Under the pieces are notes generated by a model. The model made no database searches. It saw nothing but the letters and a program-made list of their open reading frames with translations, and had not been told where the DNA came from. This document shows, one piece after another, positions 23,543-30,362 of a stretch of DNA of 64,000 nt. The number at the start of each line of letters is the position of its first letter. Position 1 is the first letter of the stretch. This stretch comes from Sphingomonas pokkalii. GTDB lineage: Bacteria; Pseudomonadota; Alphaproteobacteria; Sphingomonadales; Sphingomonadaceae. The translations under genes were made by a program, and so were the position numbers. Location of the stretch: positions 3,267,565 to 3,331,564 of the forward strand of contig NZ_QENQ01000001.1 of NCBI RefSeq assembly GCF_003096275.1, in the 5' to 3' direction.

Positions 23543-24065
23543 TACGCATATCCTACTAGAACATATTGGCACGCATCAGGAGTATCCGCCGCTATACTGA
23601 AAGCGATGATCGCTCTCTGCGCTGATACACTATTGGCTAAAGGGTAACAGGGCGACGAGTCAAGTTCGTCCTGCATTGGATAGGGGCGATGTGCGTCGTG
23701 CTGGCAGAGGGATATACATCCAATACAAGCAGCGTAAACGTTTCGAAGGCGGTGCGCCCCGCCCCGGTACCTGCCGAGATTGATGCCAAATTCACATGCC
23801 GTTTCGGAAATAGTGACGCGATCGCCCATGCCTTCGGGCCTGCCGGTGCGCGGCAGGCGGGCGAGGTCGTGCCCGCTGCGGTGGTGCGGCGGGCCGAGGG
23901 ACGGGCGGGCTGTGCTGGCGGCAAGGGCATTTCCGGGGCGCGGCGTCCGCCTGTCGCCAGTGGCGCGGGGGCCATGCGGCGAGGAGCGGCGGCGGCGTTG
24001 CGACGCCGCTGGCAGCGCAGTCGGCTCGGGAATTTTCGTCAATTTCAGGTGGGAAAGGGTAGCTA
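23543..24065. other. Gene-free region upstream of the integrase
   Basis: About 520 bp hold no protein I would defend. The first 170 bp are AT-richer than the average of the window and should contain the integrase promoter and possibly its recombination site. No direct repeat pair was recognised. Confidence 0.45.
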
Positions 24066-24251
24066 GTGGATTATTCTGCCGAGAAGATCGATCTGCGAAA
24101 TGCGCAGATGGCCGAAATCGGGCCGATGATCGACGGCCAGGGCACTACCTCGCGGCAGGGCGATGCGGAGCCGCTGAAGGGCGTGCTGGTGGGCCTGGTG
24201 CTCAGCGTGCCGATCTGGGCGGTCGCGTTCCTGGCTTTCAAGCTGTTCTGA
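24066..24251 (+). CDS. Tiny single-span membrane protein (GTG start)
   Basis: This 61-residue protein starts at GTG, with AAAGGG eight bases upstream. A polar N-terminal part (MDYSAEKIDLRNAQMAEIGPMIDGQGTT) is followed by one strong membrane span at the C-terminus (LKGVLVGLVLSVPIWAVAFLAFKLF), a tail-anchored layout. It lies 106 bp upstream of a winged-helix regulator on the same strand. The clean polar/hydrophobic split argues for a real gene. Function is unknown. Confidence 0.55.
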   Translation: MDYSAEKIDLRNAQMAEIGPMIDGQGTTSRQGDAEPLKGVLVGLVLSVPIWAVAFLAFKLF

Positions 24252-24357
24252 TGGTTGTGCGGGAGACATACGCGCGCGCAACGCTCGGCAGCGCCGCCCC
24301 CTGTTCCCGGGCGCCCGGCGCGCGCGCTTTCCCGACTTCGAACGAGGTTATCAATCC

Positions 24358-24873
24358 ATGATGTATTCGTCGCTGGCGCATGTCGTTCAGCAGAGCGCCG
24401 TTGCAACCATGGCGCGGCCACTGGACACGGACCTGCCCCCGACGGAGCGCTTCCGCGGGACGCGCGACATCGCGCGCAGGTTGCTGGAAGAGGCGGTGCA
24501 GGCGGTCGGCAGCGCGCCGCTGCTGCGCGAAGCTGCGCACGAACTGCTCAAGCTCGATCTGCTGCTCGGCCCGGTGCCCGAATCGCAGCTCTGCGCGGAT
24601 TATGTCCGCACCAAACTGGGGTTGCGCCATCGCGGCAGTGCGCTGCTGCTGCTTGAATTGCTTGCTCGCCCCGGTGTGCCGCGCCGCGCACGCGACCTGG
24701 CGCCGCTCGTCTGCACCAAATCGGTCAATACATCGAGCGTGAAGGTGTTCGTGCACGAACTGCGCGGCGTCGTCGCCCGTTTCGGCATCGAGGACGCGAT
24801 CGGCCTGAAGGTCCGCGAAGGTTATTATCTGTCGGAAGGCGCCGTGCCGGAGATCATGGCGCTGCTGCAATAG
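24358..24873 (+). CDS. Winged-helix DNA-binding protein without receiver domain
   Basis: This 171-residue protein ends in an OmpR-like winged-helix pattern: SVNTSSVKVFVHELRGVVARFGIEDAIGLKVREGYYLSEG, where the recognition helix and the G.GYYL wing are recognisable. The N-terminal ~90 residues are helical and show no receiver-domain Asp motif, so it is an orphan regulator. Two adjacent ATG codons (24358, 24361) are possible starts. A perfect 13-bp hairpin follows the gene. It converges on mucR. Its target is unknown. Confidence 0.65.
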   Translation: MMYSSLAHVVQQSAVATMARPLDTDLPPTERFRGTRDIARRLLEEAVQAVGSAPLLREAAHELLKLDLLLGPVPESQLCADYVRTKLGLRHRGSALLLLELLARPGVPRRARDLAPLVCTKSVNTSSVKVFVHELRGVVARFGIEDAIGLKVREGYYLSEGAVPEIMALLQ

Positions 24874-24905
24874 CCAGGGGCCGGGTACCGACCTTGAAGG
24901 CGGCT

Positions 24906-24936
24906 AGCGCGCTTTCGCGGATTGCGAAAGCGCGCT
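24906..24936. terminator. Strong hairpin between the winged-helix gene and mucR
   Basis: The perfect 13-bp inverted repeat AGCGCGCTTTCGC/GCGAAAGCGCGCT flanks GGATT. It lies between two converging genes and is a candidate bidirectional terminator, although no T run follows. Confidence 0.6.
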
Positions 24937-25006
24937 GCTTGGCGAACGGGGTATTCGTTGCACCTGCAGCCTGATCGCAGCGAGCCGCCGGCGATGCGCC
25001 GAGGGA

Positions 25007-25498
25007 TCAATCCCCCTTGTGCCGCCGTGCGTTGCGCGCGCCGGTTTGGGCACGTGCGGCGCGGCCGCGTTGCCCCAAGCCGATTTCCTGTGCCAAGGCG
25101 CGGCGGCGCTCCGAATAGCTTTCGGCCACCATGGGATAATCGGCGCGTAGATTGTAGCGCTGGCGATATGCTTCCGGCGTGAGCCCGTGCGCGGCAAGAT
25201 GGCGCCGCAGCGTGCGGTAAGGCTTGCCATCGATCAGCGAAATGATGTGATCGCGCGACGCGAGGGACTTGCGTACCGAGACTGCCGGTGCGTGCGCACC
25301 CCGTGCCCCTTCGGCTTCGTCCTCGTCGTCGATAAGGCCGGATCCAGCCTCTTCCGACAGATCGTTCAGCGTGGCGTGCATGCTGCGCAGAAAGGCGGGA
25401 ACCTCATCCGCTGCCACGCGATTATTCTCATTTCCAAGCCAGGCGATGGTGAGCTGGGCGGCCAACTCCACGGAACCCGATTTTATCTCGTTGTTCAT
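25007..25498 (-). CDS. MucR/Ros family transcriptional regulator
   Basis: This 163-residue protein belongs to the Ros/MucR family of H-NS-like global regulators. The core reads VSVRKSLASRDHIISLIDGKPYRTLRRHLAAHGLTPEAYRQRYNLRADYPMVAESYSERRRALAQEIGLG. In the usual zinc finger a Cys precedes the LEDGK-like block; here it is Ser (IISLIDGK), while Asp and both His remain. The ATG at 25498 has GGAG seven bases upstream. The AT-rich region upstream suits MucR autoregulation known from relatives. It may control envelope, exopolysaccharide or motility genes elsewhere. Confidence 0.9.
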   Translation of the reverse strand: MNNEIKSGSVELAAQLTIAWLGNENNRVAADEVPAFLRSMHATLNDLSEEAGSGLIDDEDEAEGARGAHAPAVSVRKSLASRDHIISLIDGKPYRTLRRHLAAHGLTPEAYRQRYNLRADYPMVAESYSERRRALAQEIGLGQRGRAARAQTGARNARRHKGD

Positions 25499-26415
25499 CA
25501 AACGACTCCAATGATGTCAATATAGATCGTTTGCAAATTTAGTATCAATAGTGGCTGTTACGTATAGCAACCCCTATCATAGCCCGGAATGCGGGTGAAG
25601 GGGGTTATGTGCTGTTAATCTCCAGTTGTATTGATGCGCATAACTTCAGCCTTTCGGAATGTACGGAGTTGACCCGCCTGCAATGTGCGGCATTCTCGAT
25701 TCCGCACTTTGATCGGAGGTATTTATTCTTCCGAATAATAGTAAATCGTAGATTTCTTTTTGGTGTTGGAGAATTTATATAATAGGCGGACCGCCGCAAA
25801 ATCGTCTTCCGGTGAAAACGTTAAGCATCGGCGGGGCGGGATATCTGTCGTGCTGCGGTTGCGAGCTATCGACGGTTGGCGGCAGGGGCGGATATTGGCA
25901 GCAATCGCCTGCATTTGCCGGGAAATGACCGAGGACTTGGTGGCCACGTGGCAGCCGGCGTCCGCTGCCCGAGGCGCGATCTCTATTACTCACAATGAGA
26001 GAAATCGATTTCATCACCCCGCCATTCGGGGATGATCTGTTTGATTTTCCCACGTTCGGCGGCCTGCCGCGGCAGCTATCTGGCGGTCGTCGTCCCAATA
26101 TGGGACGATTGGGCGGGCGAGGAACGATGAGGTGCGGCCACCAGCAATCCGCGGCAGGCGCGGTTTCGCGATCGGCGCGCTGCCGCCTTTGCCGGGTCTT
26201 CATTGTCTATGACACGGTTGGCACACGGGCCGATGCCGCGGTGCACACGGGCCGATGTCGGCGGGAGCGACGTACGCGCCGGGCGATGAGCCGGGCCGGC
26301 TCGACGGATTGGCTACGCCTGGGGCGACGCCGCCGTTTCGCGAACGCGGCGATATCCGGCGCACTCGGCGGATCGGAAGTCCCCGCGCTGCCGCCCCCTC
26401 CGACCGCCGTTGGCG
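25499..26415. other. Long gene-free region upstream of mucR
   Basis: About 900 bp hold no supportable gene. The part next to mucR (25500-25790) is distinctly AT-rich, with TATAATA-like tracts at 25725-25785 and the inverted repeat GTGCGG/CCGCAC at 25685-25707. The part next to phnX (26200-26415) is GC-rich and contains a 14-bp direct repeat CACACGGGCCGATG (from about 26223 and 26245). A perfect palindrome lies at 26091-26109. Confidence 0.5.
26091..26109. promoter_or_regulatory. Perfect 19-bp palindrome, operator-like
   Basis: TCGTCCCA and TGGGACGA flank ATA. The arms are perfect and the size suits a dimeric regulator. It stands in a gene-free region 590 bp upstream of mucR and is not obviously linked to a promoter. 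Its CCCA-AT-TGGG centre resembles the palindrome at 47188-47199. Confidence 0.45.
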
Positions 26416-27219
26416 TCAGCCGTCCAGCGCGGGGGCGTCGATCGGCAGTTGGCGGAGCGCGGCGGGAAGATCGGCGACGCTGTCGATCACGACATGCGCG
26501 CCGGCCGCGCGCAGCGCCGCGCGTGCGGCAGCGATTCGCGCCGCCCGATCCTCGGCCGAGAGCGCGGCAAGCGCGCTTTGGGACAAGCCGACGCCATTGC
26601 CGCTCGCCGCGACTCCGATCGTCCACACCCCCGCAGCGCGTCCTTCCGCAATGCCCACTTCGGCATCATCGACCTTGACGCAGGCATCGGCCGGCCAGGC
26701 GCCGAGTTCGACCAGGTTCTTCCACAGCATCAGCGGCGAAGGCCGACCCATCGGCGTATCGCCAGCGCAGACGAGCATATCGGGCCGATAGCCCTGTTCG
26801 GCGGCGCGGGGCAGGATGTCGGCCATCATCGCCCTTGTATAGCCGGTGCAGGAGCCGACCGGCACCCCGGCGGCCTGAAGGCGGCCGGCGATCGCGGCGG
26901 CGCCGGGGATCAACGCGGTGCATGCGCGGGCGGCTTCGCGCATCATCGGTTCGATCGCGGCGAAGATCCGGTCGCCCGCCGCCTCGCAAGGCGCCGCGCC
27001 GTGACGATCGGCCCATGCGGCGGCGATGCGCGGCTGGGCGAGCAGGGCGCGGATATGGTCGCGCTTGGCAAGGCCCATATCGGCGCGGGCCTCCGCCTCT
27101 TCCACCGGCACGCCTTCGGCGGCGAAGGCGCGGCACAGCGCCACCACGGGCGCGCGACTGCCGAAATCGATCATCGTTCCGGCCCAATCGAACACCACGG
27201 CCTTTAGCGGCTGCGTCAT
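26416..27219 (-). CDS. phnX: Phosphonoacetaldehyde hydrolase (phosphonatase)
   Basis: This 267-residue HAD-family enzyme cleaves the C-P bond of phosphonoacetaldehyde to acetaldehyde and phosphate in the cytoplasm. The nucleophile motif DWAGT is at residues 11-15. The Schiff-base lysine that defines phosphonatases is in MGLAKRDHI (K52). SCTGYTRAMM and CAGDTPMGRPSPLM are typical of the family. It is the last gene of a five-gene operon; its ATG overlaps the stop of the FAD oxidoreductase gene, which probably supplies its substrate. No phosphonate ABC transporter or AEP transaminase (PhnW) is nearby. Confidence 0.95.
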   Translation of the reverse strand: MTQPLKAVVFDWAGTMIDFGSRAPVVALCRAFAAEGVPVEEAEARADMGLAKRDHIRALLAQPRIAAAWADRHGAAPCEAAGDRIFAAIEPMMREAARACTALIPGAAAIAGRLQAAGVPVGSCTGYTRAMMADILPRAAEQGYRPDMLVCAGDTPMGRPSPLMLWKNLVELGAWPADACVKVDDAEVGIAEGRAAGVWTIGVAASGNGVGLSQSALAALSAEDRAARIAAARAALRAAGAHVVIDSVADLPAALRQLPIDAPALDG

Positions 27220-28337
27220 GCCGTCTCCCCCATCATCGTATCGAGAACCTGTTCGGCCAGCGCGAAGCTGGTCGAGGCGCCGGTGCCGCTCGTCACCACC
27301 ACCAGCCGCACGTCGCGCGCAGGCGCGCGGACGATGCTGTGGCCGGCGGCCGAGGCGTAGGTGCCGGTCCAGCGGGCGAGCACCGGCGGCGGCGGCCCCA
27401 GCAGTTCGGTATAGGCGGCAAGGATATGTGCATCGACGGCGTCGGCGGCGAATGGGTCGGGCGTGGGCGCATAATGGTGGCTGTCGCCGACGACCAGGCT
27501 GCCATCGGCGCTCTGCACCGCGATCAGATGTACCCCGTGGGCGAGCGCGGCGGCGGCGGCGGGTTCGGCCTCCAGCCGCGCGCGGAGGGCGGCGGCTTCG
27601 GGCAGCGCGGCATAGCCGAGATAGCGTACCATGCTGAGATCCCCCATCACCGGCGAGGCGAGGTGCCAGCCCGGGGCGGCAAGTCGCAGCATCTGGAGCT
27701 TGCAGCGGGTGATGCCGGCTTCGGCATAGCAATCGGGGAACAGCGTCGCCCAATCGTCGCCGGGGCAGACGATCACCTGATCGGCGAAGATCGGGCCGCG
27801 GCTGGTTTCGACGCGTCCGGTTTCGACGGCATGGACGGCGGTGCCATACGCGAAGGCGACGCCATGGGCCGCCGCCAGCCAGCCGGCGAGACGGGGAATC
27901 GCGGTGCGCGATTCGACGCGCAGATCGTGCGGGCTCCACAAGGCTGCGCGCGGCGGCACGAGCATCGGCCAGTGCCGGGCAAGATCGGCGGGGGGCAGGC
28001 GTCGGCAGTCGCTGCCCATCGGCGTGGCGAGAAACGCGTCGAGCACGGCTTCCGCTTCCCGCCGGTGCGCGGCGAGCAACAGGCCGCGCTGCTCGATCGC
28101 GATACCGGCCGCGGGCGCGATCTCCGCCCAGATTTGCGCGCTGCGGCGGGCCAGGCCCCACACCGCGCCGGCTTCTTGTCCGGTAACCGTGACGAATCCG
28201 AAATTGCGGATCGACGCGCCGTTGGCGGCGGCATCGCGATCGACCACCAGCACGCGGCGGCCCCGTCGCGCCGCCGCCAGCGCATGGGCAAGGCCGACAA
28301 TGCCGGCGCCGACGATGACGATATCATGCCGCGACAT
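27216..28337 (-). CDS. FAD-dependent oxidoreductase of phosphonate operons (TIGR03364 type)
   Basis: This 373-residue DAO-like flavoenzyme begins with the dinucleotide motif DIVIVGAGIVGLAHALAAARRG, then VDRDAAANGASIRNFGFVTVTGQ, where the NFG block is characteristic of the TIGR03364 family found beside phnX. The C-terminal substrate/FAD region includes SDGSLVVGDSHHY and TGTYASAAGHSIV. Members are thought to oxidise 2-aminoethylphosphonate or its N-methyl forms to phosphonoacetaldehyde, replacing the PhnW transaminase. The gene overlaps the DUF5690 gene by 14 bp and phnX by 4 bp, implying translational coupling. The exact substrate is inference. Confidence 0.85.
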   Translation of the reverse strand: MSRHDIVIVGAGIVGLAHALAAARRGRRVLVVDRDAAANGASIRNFGFVTVTGQEAGAVWGLARRSAQIWAEIAPAAGIAIEQRGLLLAAHRREAEAVLDAFLATPMGSDCRRLPPADLARHWPMLVPPRAALWSPHDLRVESRTAIPRLAGWLAAAHGVAFAYGTAVHAVETGRVETSRGPIFADQVIVCPGDDWATLFPDCYAEAGITRCKLQMLRLAAPGWHLASPVMGDLSMVRYLGYAALPEAAALRARLEAEPAAAAALAHGVHLIAVQSADGSLVVGDSHHYAPTPDPFAADAVDAHILAAYTELLGPPPPVLARWTGTYASAAGHSIVRAPARDVRLVVVTSGTGASTSFALAEQVLDTMMGETA

Positions 28338-29613
28338 GCGACGCTCCGGCCCGGCGGCCGCGCAGGAAGTGCCACGCGGAGACGGCCGTGCAGAGGGCGA
28401 CGGCGAGCGCGGTCAGATAGCAGCAGGTCGTGAAGAAGGGCAGCCAGGCCAGTTGCGGCGTACCCAGGCTGTGCACCAGCAGCAGCGCGACGCTGCCGGC
28501 ATAGCCAGAGGCATCGGCGATATAGATCAGGAAGCCGGCATTGGCGGCGGTGCCGATGGTGGCGATCATGCGATCGAACAGCATCGCGTTGAACGGGGTA
28601 TAGGCAAGGTACAGCCCGGCACCGGTGACGACCATCCACGGCAAGGGCACGAGCAGACCGGCCTGGAAGGCGAGCGTCGACAGGCCGAGCAGCAGCGCAC
28701 CGAGCAGGATCAGCCCGTGCATCGCCAGCAGCGCGCGGAGATTGTCGCGCACCAGCATCAGCAGCGCGAGCGCCGCGAGCACCAGCGTCGCCACGGGCAG
28801 CTCGCTGGCCGAAAAGATCGCGGCGTCGCCGCCATGGCCGAGCGCGGCCCAGATCTCCGCGGCGAAATTGTCGCGAATGTCACGCAGGGCGGTGAGCAGG
28901 ACATATCCGATAATGAGTAGCGTTAGCGTATATCCGTGCGCCCGTAGGAAGGCGGCGCGGTCGGCGGCGCGCATCGGCACGCGGACGACGCGTTCGGCTT
29001 CGTCGCGGGCGTCGGGCGGGGGCAGGCGTTCGAGGTGCCACAGGGCGAGCAGCAGCAGCGGCACGAAGGCGAGGCCGGTGGCGGCCGGCATCCAGCGCTC
29101 CGCCACGCCCGCCTGCATCAGCAGCATCGCCACCGATTTCACCACGCCGGACGCGAGGATGAAGCTGGCGCAGAGCATCGAACCGAGCAGTTCGGAGACG
29201 CGTCGCCCCTCGACATAGCTGAATACCAGCCCCCAGATCAGCCCCAGCGGCAGGCCGTTGAGGAACATGCAGGCGACGTTCCAAGGCGCCGGCAGGAGCG
29301 CGAAGGCGACCAGCGCGAGCCAGGACAGGCCGATCAGCGCCAGGATGCTCCGCGCGCGACCCTGGCGGCCAGCCTCGGCGATCATCCGCACGCCGATCAG
29401 CTTCGACAGGGCATAGCCGATCACCTGGGCGATCAGCAGCGCGGATTTATAGTCGATCGCGATATGCCAGCCGGCGACATCGGCGTAGGTGGCCGCGGCG
29501 AACGGTTTGCGAAAGGCGTACATCGCGAAATAGGCGCCGAACGCCGCCAGCCCGCCGAGGAACAGCGGGACGGCCGGCGTGGAGGCAGTGTCGCGGGCGG
29601 CGCGCGTCACCAT
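28324..29613 (-). CDS. DUF5690 MFS-like membrane protein
   Basis: This 429-residue polytopic protein has about 12 hydrophobic spans. The N-terminus FGAYFAMYAFRKPFAAATYADVAGWHIAIDYKSALLIAQVIGYALSKLIGVRMIAE matches the DUF5690 pattern, which resembles the sugar-phosphate antiporter (GlpT/UhpT) branch of the major facilitator superfamily. The start at 29613 (MVTRAARDTAS) overlaps the end of the acid phosphatase gene by 7 bp. From its place between periplasmic hydrolases and cytoplasmic phosphonate enzymes, I infer that it imports the released phosphonate or phosphorylated head group. This is not demonstrated. Confidence 0.82.
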   Translation of the reverse strand: MVTRAARDTASTPAVPLFLGGLAAFGAYFAMYAFRKPFAAATYADVAGWHIAIDYKSALLIAQVIGYALSKLIGVRMIAEAGRQGRARSILALIGLSWLALVAFALLPAPWNVACMFLNGLPLGLIWGLVFSYVEGRRVSELLGSMLCASFILASGVVKSVAMLLMQAGVAERWMPAATGLAFVPLLLLALWHLERLPPPDARDEAERVVRVPMRAADRAAFLRAHGYTLTLLIIGYVLLTALRDIRDNFAAEIWAALGHGGDAAIFSASELPVATLVLAALALLMLVRDNLRALLAMHGLILLGALLLGLSTLAFQAGLLVPLPWMVVTGAGLYLAYTPFNAMLFDRMIATIGTAANAGFLIYIADASGYAGSVALLLVHSLGTPQLAWLPFFTTCCYLTALAVALCTAVSAWHFLRGRRAGASHVAA

Positions 29614-30362
29614 GGCCGCACCTTCAGCACTTCGTCCTCGGCCTTGCACTGCGCCGGATCGGGGCGGGGAGCGGTGCTGCGCAGCCGATCGACCTCGCTG
29701 CGCGCGGCGGCGAGATCGTGCTGGAAGGCGGGCGCGCGGTGCAGCACCGCGAAGATTGCCGCGCCGGCGAGATAGCCCGCTTCGACGGCGCTTTTGCTGT
29801 GCGATCCGCAGATCGCCCGGCTTTCGCCAAAGGCGCGGCCACGGGCGAGCAGCGCGGTGGCGCGATCGGGTGCCACCTCGGCAAGGATCAGCGCTTCCAG
29901 CCAGCCATTGGCGGTGTGGCCGGAGGGATAATCGCCATTGCCCGCGAGGTGCGCGGTCTTCGGTTCGCAGATCGGTCCTTCGACGCGGAGATAGGGGCGC
30001 GGCACCTGATAGGCGGCCTTGACCCGGCCCACCACCGGGCCGGTGCCGGCGCGATCGAGCAGCCGGGCGAGCGCGGGCGCGCGGCCGGCATCGAGCGCCA
30101 GCCCGAGCGCGCAGGCGTTGCGGCGGAGCGGGTCGTTGGTGACGTCTTCGGTCGCGATCTTCCAGCGCGGCGAGCCTTCCAGCCTGCGGGTGTCGCGGAA
30201 GACCTGTAGGTCGAGCGCGGCGGCGGGGCTGTCCGGTGCCGGCGGGGGCGGCAGGATCGCCATTCCGTCCGGATATTGCGCCGGCGTGAGATAGGGGCCC
30301 TGGTCCTGCACCGCCGGTGCGGCGAGCATCAGGGCGGCGGCTGCGAGCGGTGCGCGGATCAT
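29607..30362 (-). CDS. PAP2-type class A acid phosphatase with altered motif 3
   Basis: This 251-residue exported protein (signal MIRAPLAAAALMLAAPAVQ) resembles class A non-specific acid phosphatases. The three-part PAP2 signature is visible: KAAYQVPRP, PSGH and SRAICGSH. In the third part the usual pattern is SR-x5-H-x3-D, but here the residue three after H+1 is Ala (SHSKSAVEAG instead of ..H..SDVDAG). The missing Asp normally polarises the catalytic His, so activity may be weakened or altered. It overlaps the phospholipase gene by 4 bp and the DUF5690 gene by 7 bp. The likely role is dephosphorylation of head groups in the periplasm. Confidence 0.85.
   Translation of the reverse strand: MIRAPLAAAALMLAAPAVQDQGPYLTPAQYPDGMAILPPPPAPDSPAAALDLQVFRDTRRLEGSPRWKIATEDVTNDPLRRNACALGLALDAGRAPALARLLDRAGTGPVVGRVKAAYQVPRPYLRVEGPICEPKTAHLAGNGDYPSGHTANGWLEALILAEVAPDRATALLARGRAFGESRAICGSHSKSAVEAGYLAGAAIFAVLHRAPAFQHDLAAARSEVDRLRSTAPRPDPAQCKAEDEVLKVRPW

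Noticed and set aside
23689..24066. Possible 125-codon gene upstream of the small membrane protein
   Set aside because: Arg/Ala/Gly-rich translation with no pattern and no ribosome binding site.
26223..26258. Direct repeat CACACGGGCCGATG as the start of a CRISPR or tandem array
   Set aside because: Only two copies, 22 bp apart, with no further units; no cas genes in the window.
25995..26678. Possible 227-codon gene overlapping phnX antisense
   Set aside because: Extremely Arg-rich translation, overlaps a certain gene and starts in a gene-free region without a ribosome binding site.
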